64,000 nucleotides of DNA from JADHLJ01 sp038116915 (GTDB lineage Bacteria; Pseudomonadota; Alphaproteobacteria; Thalassobaculales; Thalassobaculaceae). Position numbers and translations under genes: made by a program. Location: contig JAYOEU010000004.1 in NCBI GenBank assembly GCA_038116915.1, positions 1 to 64,000 on the forward strand. The letters are read 5' to 3'. Below, one piece after another: positions 9,183-17,692 of the stretch. Numbering within the stretch: the stretch's first letter is position 1; each line of letters opens with the position of its first letter. Under the pieces are notes generated by a model. That model searched no databases, was not told where the DNA came from, and saw only the letters and a list, made by a program, of their open reading frames with translations.

Positions 9183-9465
9183 CTAGCGTCGCGTTACCGA
9201 GCCAACCCAAATCTGTCCGTCGCCCTGGCGTAAGGCAGGGCCCGGCCTCGACGGTGCGGCGTGACGGTCCCGGCTACCGTCGCCTCCGGCATTTGAAGAT
9301 TGAGGATCGCGCTGACAGGCCAGGTACAAGGCCCTGCCTTTCGCCAGGGCGACGGCAAGAGAGGAGCGCCGGATAATTCGGGCCGCGGGGTTCTGGGGTA
9401 GCTAATCTCGCGTTACCGAGCCAACCCGGATCTGTCCGTCGCCCTGGCGTAAGGCAGGGCCCGGC
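9181..9465. repeat. Tandem duplication carrying the GTCGCCCTGGCG inverted repeat, copy A
   Basis: A block of about 65 bases starting at TAGCTA (9181-9246) returns with few changes at 9400-9465, 219 bases downstream. The first copy starts within the stop codon of the glycosyltransferase gene. Between them, GTCGCCCTGGCG-type arms at 9219-9242 and 9330-9353 are inverted. The rest of the gap to 9479 holds no gene that I can see. Confidence 0.75.
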
Positions 9466-9479
9466 AGGGAGCGGATCGG

Positions 9480-10613
9480 CTAAAAATCCAGCGCGAGATA
9501 CGATTTCAACACGTTTTCCAGGGTTTCGCGCTCGATGTCCTTGACGATGAAGACCAGCCGCGAGCGGCGGTCGTCGCTTGGCCAGGCGTCGATCTTGGCC
9601 GGCGGGTGAAACATGTGCTGGACCGCATGGACCACGACCGGCTGATCATCGATCTCCGCGACGTTGAGCAGGCCCTTGATCCGCAGGATATTGGCCCCAT
9701 GGGTCTGGGCCAGCATGTCGAGCGAGCCGGCTATCTTGCCCCATTTCAGCGGCTCGTCGAAATACAGCGCGAAGCTGTGGATGTGATCGTCGTGGCGGTT
9801 CACGTCGTGGTGGTGGTGGCCATGCACATGCCCATGTCCATGGCCATGCTCATGCCCGTGAGCGTGGTCATGGTCGTGACCGTCCTCGCCATGGCGGTGA
9901 TAAACGTGGCCCTCGGTATCCCGGTACGCTTCCTCCTTCAGCCACTGGGCGACGTCGGCGGTCTTGGTCAGCGGGTTGTAGAGGCCGGCATTGAACAGGG
10001 CGGCGGGGTCCGCGTCGCCGTGATCCGCCTCGATCACCGGGGCCGCCGGGTTGACGCTGGCGAGCCGTGACTTGACGGTCGCCACCATCTCGGGATCGGT
10101 GACGTCGACTTTCGACAGCACGATGCGATCGGCGACGGCGGCCTGCTTGACGGACTCGAACTGCTGATCGAACTGGCCCATCGCGTGATGGGCGTCGACC
10201 ACGGTGATCACGCCGTCCAGGCGATAGCGGGTGACCAGGAACGGATCGGCCATCATCGTGTGCAGGATCGGCGCCGGATCGGCCAGGCCCGTGGTCTCGA
10301 CCACCAGACGGTCGAAGGCCGGGATCTTGCCGTCGGCGCGGTCCATGAACAAGGTGCGCATGGTGTCCACCAGGTCGCCGCGAACGGTGCAGCACAGGCA
10401 ACCGCTGTTCAGCAGGATCGTGTCCTCGTTCGACTCGACGACCAGCGCATCGTCGATGCCGATCTCGCCGAACTCGTTGACGATCACCGCGACCTTGTCC
10501 ATGGCCGGATTGCGCATCAGTTTCGAGAGCAGGGTGGTCTTACCGCTGCCGAGAAAGCCGGTGAGGATGGAGACCGGGACCCGGTCCTGGGGCGTGGTTT
10601 GGGGGTTGCTCAT
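9480..10613 (-). CDS. COG0523 (CobW-like) metal-chaperone GTPase, copy 1
   Basis: A 377-residue G3E-family GTPase. The P-loop GFLGSGKTTLLSKL lies near residues 19-32, the metal-binding CxCC motif is SGCLCC, and TTGLADPAP is the switch region. After the GTPase domain comes a long His/Asp-rich linker (HGHEHGHGHGHVHGHHHH type), then the CobW C-terminal domain ending FIVKDIERETLENVL. Such proteins load zinc or cobalt into client enzymes. It stands alone, followed by the repeat region, so the client is unknown. I saw no Zur-type palindrome upstream. It is one of three paralogues in the window and has the longest histidine stretch. Confidence 0.9.
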   Translation of the reverse strand: MSNPQTTPQDRVPVSILTGFLGSGKTTLLSKLMRNPAMDKVAVIVNEFGEIGIDDALVVESNEDTILLNSGCLCCTVRGDLVDTMRTLFMDRADGKIPAFDRLVVETTGLADPAPILHTMMADPFLVTRYRLDGVITVVDAHHAMGQFDQQFESVKQAAVADRIVLSKVDVTDPEMVATVKSRLASVNPAAPVIEADHGDADPAALFNAGLYNPLTKTADVAQWLKEEAYRDTEGHVYHRHGEDGHDHDHAHGHEHGHGHGHVHGHHHHDVNRHDDHIHSFALYFDEPLKWGKIAGSLDMLAQTHGANILRIKGLLNVAEIDDQPVVVHAVQHMFHPPAKIDAWPSDDRRSRLVFIVKDIERETLENVLKSYLALDF

Positions 10614-10792
10614 CGATCCACCTCCGATGCGTGATGCCCGTATCTAAACCCCGCGCCGCGCCGCGCCAAGAGTGATGTGTGGTGCTTGTTCGCAAATCGA
10701 GGAATGCCCTGGGGGGTCATCCGCATGACAAATCCGTGCGAATAATGAACTATGAGGCTTTGGCTGCGGCCTCGAACCGGACGGAGAGGAAG

Positions 10793-11536
10793 ATGGGTTT
10801 CGGGCGGAGTTACCGGGTAACAGGCATGATCGCGGCCGTGCTGGCGGGCCTCCTTCTCGCGCCCTTGGCGGCGCAGGCGGAAACCGGCCGGCTGATCAAG
10901 TTCGATGCCTATCGCAACGGCTCCAAGTTCGGCTTCTCGATGGTCAGGATCGACGGCGCGGCCGGCGCCGAGCATGTCGAGGTGGTCACCGCGCTCCGGG
11001 TCGGGCTCGGACCGATCACCGCGTTCAAATATCTGCTGCGGACCAGTACCCGTTGGCGCGACGGCAGGATCGAAAGCCTGAGCAGCGCCATCAACGACGA
11101 CGGCGATGTGTTTCGCGTCGAGGCGCGGCAGTCGGCGGCGGGACTGATGGTCGAAGGCCATGACGGAAAGCTGACCATGCCGTCCGAAATCCTGCCGACG
11201 ACCTATTGGCGTGCCGACATGGTGACACGTGGGGAGTTGCTCAGCACCCAGCACGGCCGGGTCCTGAAGGTCGGCTTTGAAAACAAGGGACAGGAGATGG
11301 TCACTTCCGAGGGGCGGGAGTTGGCCGCTACCCACTATGCCATGCGCGGTGATCTCGATATCGACATCTGGTACGACGCAAAGGGCGATTGGGTGAAGCT
11401 AACCTTCACGGTCGGGGATTCCAATGTCGAATACAAGCGCGTGACGCCCGGACCCAAGGATGCCGCCGCCTTCGTGCCGCTGGACAAGGTGCCCGGGATA
11501 TCCGGCTCCGAGGTCCACGCGATGATAGAGCCCTGA
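10793..11536 (+). CDS. Secreted DUF6134-type protein
   Basis: A 247-residue protein with a clear Sec signal peptide: MGFGRSYRVTG, a hydrophobic run, then LAAQA as the cleavage site. The mature part is beta-rich (KFDAYRNGSKFGFSMV, TSTRWRDGRIESL), with a VPLDKVPGI motif near the end, fitting the DUF6134 periplasmic family of unknown role. The start at 10793 is chosen because GGAGAGGAAG precedes it. It lies 16 bases before the SDR gene and so heads the SDR-NTF2 operon, which faces the Cfa operon. A link to membrane lipid handling is inference from context. Confidence 0.72.
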   Translation: MGFGRSYRVTGMIAAVLAGLLLAPLAAQAETGRLIKFDAYRNGSKFGFSMVRIDGAAGAEHVEVVTALRVGLGPITAFKYLLRTSTRWRDGRIESLSSAINDDGDVFRVEARQSAAGLMVEGHDGKLTMPSEILPTTYWRADMVTRGELLSTQHGRVLKVGFENKGQEMVTSEGRELAATHYAMRGDLDIDIWYDAKGDWVKLTFTVGDSNVEYKRVTPGPKDAAAFVPLDKVPGISGSEVHAMIEP

Positions 11537-11552
11537 CGGATCGGAGACGCTA

Positions 11553-12302
11553 ATGGCCGCAAAGGTCGCATGGATCACCGGAGCCAGCACGGGAATTGGT
11601 CACGCCCTGGCCCTCTGCATGGCGCGCGACGGTTGGCGCGTCGCCGCCTCGGCGCGGTCCGGTGACAAGCTCGACGCGATGGCCGGCGCGAGCGGCGGCC
11701 GCATCGTCAGCCATCCACTCGACGTCACCGACAAGGCGCGCTCGCTTGAGGTCGCCGAGACGATCTGGCGCGAGGAGGAGGGGATCGATCTCGCGGTTTT
11801 CGCCGCCGGGCTGCACATCCCGGTGGACGCGGCCGCCTTCGATGTCGAACCGTTCCGCCGTCTGGTGGAAATCAACCTGATGGGCGTGGTGCACGGCCTC
11901 GCTGGCGTGGTGCCGCGGATGGTCGAGCGCGGCCGGGGCCATATCGCCATCGTCTCCTCGGTCGCCGGTTATCGCGGGTTGCCCACCGCTTCGGCCTACG
12001 GCGCGACCAAGGCGGCTCTCAACAACATGACCGAGGGGCTGAAATTCGATCTGGAACCAAAGGGCATCAAGGTGCAACTGGTCTGTCCCGGCTTCGTGCG
12101 GACGCCGCTGACGGACGAAAATCCGTTTCCGATGCCGTTCCTGATGGAGCCCGAGGATGCCGCCGAGGCTTTCTATCGCGGGCTGCAAGGCAACGCCTTC
12201 GAGATCAACTTCCCGAAGAGCTTCACGACGATCATGAAGCAGGTCCGCAAGCTGCCGCATGGTCTCTACATGGCGGCGATCCGGCGCGGGACCGGGTTTT
12301 AA
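11553..12302 (+). CDS. Short-chain dehydrogenase/reductase
   Basis: A 249-residue classical SDR. The nucleotide-binding motif is TGASTGIG at residues 9-16, the catalytic serine is in IVSSVAGYRG, and the YxxxK pair is in ASAYGATKAAL. It catalyses NAD(P)-dependent oxidation or reduction of an unknown alcohol/ketone. It sits between a secreted DUF6134 protein and an NTF2-like protein, five bases before the latter. SDR plus NTF2 genes next to a Cfa/DUF1365/COG2907 set recur in alphaproteobacteria, including the RpoE/ChrR-controlled cluster of Rhodobacter sphaeroides, so a role in modifying membrane lipids under oxidative stress is a reasonable guess. Confidence 0.85.
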   Translation: MAAKVAWITGASTGIGHALALCMARDGWRVAASARSGDKLDAMAGASGGRIVSHPLDVTDKARSLEVAETIWREEEGIDLAVFAAGLHIPVDAAAFDVEPFRRLVEINLMGVVHGLAGVVPRMVERGRGHIAIVSSVAGYRGLPTASAYGATKAALNNMTEGLKFDLEPKGIKVQLVCPGFVRTPLTDENPFPMPFLMEPEDAAEAFYRGLQGNAFEINFPKSFTTIMKQVRKLPHGLYMAAIRRGTGF

Positions 12303-12307
12303 GCGAG

Positions 12308-12757
12308 ATGACCATCGAAGCCGGCGCGGCGGCCTATGGCCGCTTTCACGAGACCCTGACACCCGAAAGCCTCGGGGAACTCGACAGGCTTTGCGCGCCG
12401 GATGTCCGGTTCACCGATCCGTTCAACGATCTGACGGGTATCGCGGCGCTGCGTGGGATCTATGAGCACATGTACGCGGTGCTGGACGAGCCGGCCTTCG
12501 TGATCGAGGACATCGCGGTAAGCGGCTCGACGGCGTATTTCAAATGGATCTTCACGGCCCGCACCAAGGGGCGGGGCGGCATGGCGATACGTCTTGCCGG
12601 CATGACCGAGGCGCGTTTCGACGAACAGGGACGGGTGAGCGCCCATATCGATCACTGGGACGCGGCGAGCCAGCTCTACGCGCGCCTGCCTGTGGTCGGC
12701 GGCTTCTTTCGGTGGTTGGGGCGGCGTTTCGCGGTTCCTGCTCCGGCTGGGCGCTAG
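12308..12757 (+). CDS. NTF2-like (SnoaL-type) family protein
   Basis: A 149-residue protein with the cone-like NTF2/SnoaL pattern: LDRLCAPDVRFTDPFNDLTG, then a repeated beta-strand region TAYFKWIFTAR and a closing ITHWD-like segment (HIDHWDAASQLYA). Members are small isomerases, hydrolases or ligand binders. It follows the SDR gene by five bases and its stop overlaps the stop of the convergent transporter. Its likely job is in the same pathway as the SDR; no catalytic assignment can be made. Confidence 0.75.
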   Translation: MTIEAGAAAYGRFHETLTPESLGELDRLCAPDVRFTDPFNDLTGIAALRGIYEHMYAVLDEPAFVIEDIAVSGSTAYFKWIFTARTKGRGGMAIRLAGMTEARFDEQGRVSAHIDHWDAASQLYARLPVVGGFFRWLGRRFAVPAPAGR

Positions 12758-14073
12758 ACCGGCCGCGCCGGCATGTGCCGCCCGAAGCGGGCCATCAGCA
12801 CCATCGCCGCCGCCTTGAAGACGATCGGCAAGGTTCCATAGAGAAGCGCGAGCACCAGCAGGCCGTGCTCGTCATTGACCGCCCCATCTCCGGCATTGAA
12901 GCCGGCGAGCTCGAGGGCAGGGAAGGTGATCCCCACCGCGAGCGCCAGGGCGAGCTTGGTGGCCATGCCCCAGATCGCGAAATAGAGCCCGGTGCGGCGC
13001 GCCGAGCCGGCCGCGGAATCGAGATCCACCACATCCGCCTGCATCGACGGCGGCAGCGCGAGGTCCGCGCCGAGGCAGATGCCGGAGAGCACGCAGATGA
13101 CGAGGAACGGCAGATAGTCGCCGGCGCCGAGGAAGGGCGCCCAGCCGAAGATCAGGCAGTTCGCGGCCATCGCGATCAGCCAGGCCCGGTGCTTGCTGAG
13201 CCGCCCGCTGGCCCAGACCCAGACCGGGATGCCGAATATGGCGCAAGCGAAGTAGATGAACAGCAACTCCCCCGCCTTGTCCGGCAGCACCAGCATATGT
13301 CCGACGAACAGCAGAAACAGCGTCGCCGGAAGACCGTTGGCGATCCCGTTCAGCAGATAGGCGAGGATCAGGCGCAGAAATGCCCGGTTCTCCAGCAGCG
13401 CCCGCCATCCTTCGGCAATCCGATCACGCCAGGAACCGGCGCCGTCCGGATGATCCGCCGGCGGGTCCGGTGTGACCATCACGGCAATGAGGGCGGCCAG
13501 CGGCAGGACAATGACCAGACCGATCGCCAGCGCCCGAAGCACCTCGGCAAGTCCGGCCTCGCGCCCGTTCCTGGCGAGAAGAACCGGCGCCGCCGCGGCC
13601 AGCAGGGTTCCGATGATCACCAGCGCCTCGCGGGTGCCGGTGATGCGCGAGCGCTCCTGGTAATCGCCGGACAGCTCGGCCCCCCAGGCCGCGTGCGGAA
13701 GCTGCAACGTCGTCCAGGCGAGATAGAGCAGAATGCTCCACAGCAACAGATGTCCCACGCCCGCTCCGTCGCCCGGAACGAACAGGAACCAGATCGACAG
13801 GCACAGCAGCGGCAGGGAGCCGGCGATCCAGGGCCGCCGGCGCCCGAAGCGTCCGCGGGTGCGGTCGCTCAGCGCGCCCACGACCGGGTCCGTGACCACG
13901 TCCCAAAGCCGGGCGATCAGCAGAACCAGGCCCACCGTCGCGAGATCGATGCCCACGGTTTCGGCGTAGAATGTCGGAAGATAAATGAACAGCGGCAAGC
14001 CCAGCACCGCGAGCGGCAATCCCGGCAGGCCATAGGCCATCAGGACCCTTTTCGGGAGCGGGCTTGGCGCCAT
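12754..14073 (-). CDS. MFS transporter of the GPH (glycoside-pentoside-hexuronide:cation) type
   Basis: A 439-residue membrane protein with twelve likely helices. The loop after helix 2 reads DVVTDPVVGALSDRTRGRFG, followed by RRPWIAGS, the signature of GPH cation symporters. The start at 14073 (MAPSPLPKR) overlaps the stop of cfa in a TGATG arrangement, so it is the last gene of the COG2907-DUF1365-cfa operon. GPH-like transporters repeatedly occur in this cluster, where they probably move a lipid-related or signal compound rather than a sugar (inference). Confidence 0.85.
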   Translation of the reverse strand: MAPSPLPKRVLMAYGLPGLPLAVLGLPLFIYLPTFYAETVGIDLATVGLVLLIARLWDVVTDPVVGALSDRTRGRFGRRRPWIAGSLPLLCLSIWFLFVPGDGAGVGHLLLWSILLYLAWTTLQLPHAAWGAELSGDYQERSRITGTREALVIIGTLLAAAAPVLLARNGREAGLAEVLRALAIGLVIVLPLAALIAVMVTPDPPADHPDGAGSWRDRIAEGWRALLENRAFLRLILAYLLNGIANGLPATLFLLFVGHMLVLPDKAGELLFIYFACAIFGIPVWVWASGRLSKHRAWLIAMAANCLIFGWAPFLGAGDYLPFLVICVLSGICLGADLALPPSMQADVVDLDSAAGSARRTGLYFAIWGMATKLALALAVGITFPALELAGFNAGDGAVNDEHGLLVLALLYGTLPIVFKAAAMVLMARFGRHMPARPV

Positions 14074-15350
14074 CACGCGTGTTTCAGAAGGATTTGCCGG
14101 ACATCGATATGCCCGGCCCTGAAGCCACCCTCGCAATAACAGAGATAATATTCCCACATCCGGCGGAACCGCTCATCGAAGCCCTGCTCCTTGATCGAAT
14201 TCCAGGCTTTGAGGAAATCGTCCCGCCAGATCGCCAGGGTCCGGGCATAGTCGAGCGCGAAGCCGTCATCGGCGACGGCGACGAGGCCGGCGTCGGCGAT
14301 CTGTCCGGCAAGCCGGGATGGGCTCGGCAGCATGCCGCCCGGGAAGATGTATTTTTGAATGAAATCCGGATTGGTCCGGTAGCTGTCATAGTTGCGATCG
14401 TCGATCGTGATCACCTGGATCGCCGCCCGCCCGCCGGTCCGGAGCCGTTCCCGCAGGGCCCTGAAATAGGTCGGCCAATAAGACTCGCCGACCGCTTCAA
14501 GCATTTCGATGGAGGCAATGGCGTCGAAGGTCCCGGTGACGTCGCGATAGTCCTGGAGACGGATTTCGATCTGCTCCGACAGACCGTCGGCGGCGATGCG
14601 CTTGAGCGCTTCGTCGCGCTGTTCCGTCGACAGGGTGAGGCCGAGCACCTTGACCCCGTATTCCTTGGCGAGCAGCCGGGCGAAACTTCCCCAGCCGCAG
14701 CCGATCTCAAGCACTGTCTGGCCTGGCTTGAGCTTCAGCATGTCGGCGAGGCGGCGGTACTTGCGGTTCTGGGCCGCTTCCAAATTCTCATCGGGCCGTT
14801 CGAACACCGCCGCGGAATAGGTCATGCTGGGGTCAAGCCAGCAAGCATAGAAGTCGTTGCCGATGTCGTAGTGATGGCGGATGTTCTTGCGGCTGCCGGT
14901 CTTGGAGTTTCGCCGGCGGAAATGGCCAATTCTCCGAGCCGACCGGACAATCACATTGCCGTCGGCGGCGCGTGAGACCACGTCCCAATTCAGCGCGCAC
15001 AGCTCCATGAGGGCGGTCGGATCCGTGCTTTCCCAGTCGCCGTCCATATAACTTTCGGCAAACGCCATGTCACCACCAAGCAGGACTCGCTTGGCGACGC
15101 TCTGATCGCGCAGCCGAAGCTCCGCTTCGGGGCCGGCAAGCGCGCCGCGAAACTCGAACCGGTGGCCGTTCGGCAGAACGACGAAAAGGGTGCCGATGCG
15201 GATTCGTCTCAGGATCATGAAGGCGAATCGGGTCCAAGGGGACAGGCGCGCGGGGGTTCTCACGGTTGCGGCGCCGGCCCTGCCGTCGGGTTTTTCCGCC
15301 AAGGGGCCGGTGATCGTTTTCGCTTGGGCTGTCCAGTCCGTGGAACTCAT
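14073..15350 (-). CDS. cfa: Cyclopropane-fatty-acyl-phospholipid synthase family methyltransferase
   Basis: A 425-residue SAM-dependent methyltransferase of the Cfa type. The C-terminal Rossmann domain shows VLEIGCGWGSFARLLA (SAM motif I), EMLEAVGESYWPTYF, and QVITIDDRNYDSYR with QKYIFPGG, all standard for the family. It would transfer a methylene or methyl group to unsaturated acyl chains of membrane phospholipids. The ATG at 15350 is preferred to an upstream GTG at 15362. Neighbours (DUF1365, COG2907 oxidase, GPH transporter) are the usual companions of the Cfa variants that modify fatty acids with other groups, including those in furan fatty acid synthesis, so the product may not be a simple cyclopropane. 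Confidence 0.9.
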   Translation of the reverse strand: MSSTDWTAQAKTITGPLAEKPDGRAGAATVRTPARLSPWTRFAFMILRRIRIGTLFVVLPNGHRFEFRGALAGPEAELRLRDQSVAKRVLLGGDMAFAESYMDGDWESTDPTALMELCALNWDVVSRAADGNVIVRSARRIGHFRRRNSKTGSRKNIRHHYDIGNDFYACWLDPSMTYSAAVFERPDENLEAAQNRKYRRLADMLKLKPGQTVLEIGCGWGSFARLLAKEYGVKVLGLTLSTEQRDEALKRIAADGLSEQIEIRLQDYRDVTGTFDAIASIEMLEAVGESYWPTYFRALRERLRTGGRAAIQVITIDDRNYDSYRTNPDFIQKYIFPGGMLPSPSRLAGQIADAGLVAVADDGFALDYARTLAIWRDDFLKAWNSIKEQGFDERFRRMWEYYLCYCEGGFRAGHIDVRQILLKHA

Positions 15351-15370
15351 CGTGCTCAACACTCCAGGCG

Positions 15371-16213
15371 TCAGGGGGCGGCGTGGTCGGCCGCTTGGCG
15401 TCGCGGGTCATTGTGTCCTAAGGCGACAATGGAAACCTCATTCGAAGGCGGCAGGGGCTTGGCGTGGTAACGGGCGCCCTTGAGCCAAAGTTTCAAAGCT
15501 TCCCAGTGAATGGCGGTCATCACTTTCACGGTCATCAGCGGATACCGCGCAAGGATAGTCAACAGCGCGCCGTCGCTCAACGTCTCGCGCTCGGCGGTGT
15601 GGGTGGCCAGCAGTGTTTCGCCGTCCGTGAGCGACTGGCGGATCAGGATCGACAGCCTCTCGGTCGGCGGTTTCAGCCGGAAACGGTAGCGCGCGGCCAT
15701 GTCGATGAACGGTGAGACATGGAACGCCTTGTCGCAGGCCTGCACGATGGGCTGGTCCCCGTGGCGCTCCTCGCTGACGGGAATCAGGTATCCATGCTGC
15801 TCCCCGAAAGTGTTTTTCACCTCGTATAGGATCACCCGCGGCATATCCCGATTGTCGTAGCAGAAATAGATCGTCAGCGGATTGAAGACATAGCCGAGGA
15901 GACGGGGAAAACAGTGGGTAAATACCCGGAATCCGTCCGGCTCGAACCCGGCGCCCCTCAGGTGCCGGTCGATCCATGGCCGAACCGGCTGTCCGTCGCG
16001 CGGCCCGTGATCCTTGTCGAAATAGCTGAACAGGTTCCAGCGATTATGCGAGAAGAACCGGAGGCGCTTGGACAGCGCCGGAATTTCGTCGAGATCCAGG
16101 AACATCGAAAACACCCGGTAGACGAAGCGATGGCGCAGGGGGATCAACCGGCGGTGCATCACCTCGCCTCGATAGAGGCAGGAAACCGGGCCGGCGTTGC
16201 GAGCTCCCGCCAT
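15371..16213 (-). CDS. DUF1365 domain-containing protein
   Basis: A 280-residue protein with the family pattern YRGEVMHRRLIPLRHRFVYR near the N terminus, followed by GYVFNPLTIYFCYD and VKNTFGEQHGYLIP. DUF1365 proteins are nearly always paired with a COG2907 flavoprotein and a Cfa homologue, as here: the gene starts four bases after the flavoprotein and ends 20 bases before cfa. The biochemical role is not established. A lipid- or acyl-binding part of the same modification pathway is inferred only from context. Confidence 0.88.
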   Translation of the reverse strand: MAGARNAGPVSCLYRGEVMHRRLIPLRHRFVYRVFSMFLDLDEIPALSKRLRFFSHNRWNLFSYFDKDHGPRDGQPVRPWIDRHLRGAGFEPDGFRVFTHCFPRLLGYVFNPLTIYFCYDNRDMPRVILYEVKNTFGEQHGYLIPVSEERHGDQPIVQACDKAFHVSPFIDMAARYRFRLKPPTERLSILIRQSLTDGETLLATHTAERETLSDGALLTILARYPLMTVKVMTAIHWEALKLWLKGARYHAKPLPPSNEVSIVALGHNDPRRQAADHAAP

Positions 16214-16217
16214 TGTC

Positions 16218-17561
16218 TCAGTCCCCGGCCGCGAGAGCGGGGCGCGGCGCCTCGGGCAGGATTGCGGCGCCGGGCCTCTTCAGGTTTGCCGGTTCAACAT
16301 CGGTATTCCAGGGAATCGACGCGCCGAGCGCCCTTGCGACCGCGATCGCGGATTTCAAACCATCTTCATGGAAGCCGTAACCGCAATAGCTGCCGCAGAA
16401 CCAGGTCCGGTTGACCCCCTGAATTCCCGGTAGCGCGCCCTGGGCGTCGACGGCGGCCTGATCGAAGACCGGGTGGGTGTAGGAGAAGGTCCGGAACACC
16501 AGGTCCGGGTCCGGCCGGCGAAGGGGGTTCATCGTCACGAAAAGCGGGTGCTTGGGGTCGATATTCTGCAAGCGGTTCATGCAATAGGTGAGGGAAACCT
16601 CCTTGTCGCCCCTGCCGCCATGCGAGGCGAGGTAATTCCAGGCGGCCCAGGCAGCCTTGCGTTGCGGCATCTGCGATGCGTCGCGGTGCAGGACGGCGAC
16701 ATTGTCCTGATAGCTGAAAGCGCCCAGCAACCGGGATTCCTCGGAGCTCGGGTCCTTGAGCATCGCCAGCGCTTCATCACCGTGGGCGGCGATGATCACT
16801 TGGTCGAAGACCGCCGTTTCGCCGTCCTTGTCCGTCACGCCCACCCCGGTTTCCGATCTGTTGACCGCGACCACGGGGCAGCCGAGCCGAATTCGGTCCC
16901 CCAGGGCGCGCGCCAGGGCCTCCACATAGACGCGCGAGCCGCCGGTGACGGTTCGCCATTGCGGCCGCGCGCCGAGATTGAAAAGGCCGTGATTGACGAA
17001 AAACCGCACAAAGGAGCGGGCCGGAAACGCGAGCATCGTCTCCATCGGGCAGGACCAGATCGCCGCCGCCATGGGGAGCAGGTGATGTTCCCGGAACGCC
17101 GCGCCGTATCCGCCACGATCGAGAAAGGCCCCGAGCGAAAGCGGCTCGGCATGCGCGTCCTCGAGCAGCCGGGGCGCCGATTTGTAGAACCGGACGATGT
17201 CGCGCCACATGCCCCAGTACCAGGGCTTCAGCAGGTTGATGGGTTGCGCCAGAATCCCGCCGAGCGAGCCCTCGTATTCCAATGTTCCGTCGCCGACCGA
17301 GACGCTGAACGACATGTCGCTGGCTTCGGTGGCGATGCCGAGATGCGCAAACAGGGCGATCAGGTTGGGATAGGTCGCTTCATTGTAGACGATGAAACCG
17401 GTATCTACGGGGATCGGGACGCCGTCATGGTCCACGGTGACGGTATTGCTGTGGCCGCCGAGGCGGGGCTCCCGCTCGTATAGGGTCACGTCGTGATCGC
17501 CGGACAGAAGCCAGGCGGCGCCCAACCCGGAAATGCCCGAACCGATGACGGCAATGCGCAT
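16218..17561 (-). CDS. COG2907 FAD-dependent oxidoreductase (amine-oxidase fold)
   Basis: A 447-residue flavoprotein. The N-terminal FAD-binding Rossmann motif GSGISGLGAAWLLSG starts at residue 7, followed by LYEREPRLGGHSNTV and PVDTGFIVYN. A C-terminal FAD segment (TWFCGSYCGYGFHEDGLKSA) closes the fold. This COG2907 family is predicted to desaturate or oxidise acyl chains together with DUF1365 and Cfa proteins. It is the first gene of the leftward operon. I could not find a convincing RpoE/ChrR-type promoter upstream; an AT-rich TATAGG is the only candidate. Confidence 0.87.
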   Translation of the reverse strand: MRIAVIGSGISGLGAAWLLSGDHDVTLYEREPRLGGHSNTVTVDHDGVPIPVDTGFIVYNEATYPNLIALFAHLGIATEASDMSFSVSVGDGTLEYEGSLGGILAQPINLLKPWYWGMWRDIVRFYKSAPRLLEDAHAEPLSLGAFLDRGGYGAAFREHHLLPMAAAIWSCPMETMLAFPARSFVRFFVNHGLFNLGARPQWRTVTGGSRVYVEALARALGDRIRLGCPVVAVNRSETGVGVTDKDGETAVFDQVIIAAHGDEALAMLKDPSSEESRLLGAFSYQDNVAVLHRDASQMPQRKAAWAAWNYLASHGGRGDKEVSLTYCMNRLQNIDPKHPLFVTMNPLRRPDPDLVFRTFSYTHPVFDQAAVDAQGALPGIQGVNRTWFCGSYCGYGFHEDGLKSAIAVARALGASIPWNTDVEPANLKRPGAAILPEAPRPALAAGD

Positions 17562-17692
17562 GAAAAGTTCCGTTTCAGCTCTACTGCGATCCTATACGCG
17601 CCAAGCCCGGGAGTGGATGAGCCTTGGCACCCGTTCCGCCTAACACAATTGACTGGGCGACCCAAGAGGGGCCGCGCGCGGTGTGGGGTCTC

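Noticed and set aside
9219..9353. CRISPR-like array from repeated GTCGCCCTGGCG units
   Set aside because: The units are inverted pairs in scattered places, not regularly spaced direct repeats, and no cas genes are near.
10614..10792. Zur-type zinc operator upstream of the first COG0523 gene
   Set aside because: No GTTATA-type palindrome is present. A weak AT-rich stretch alone is not enough.
17562..17692. RpoE/ChrR-type promoter before the COG2907 operon
   Set aside because: No TGATC-spacer-TAAGA pair with proper spacing was found, though the gene content would have fitted.
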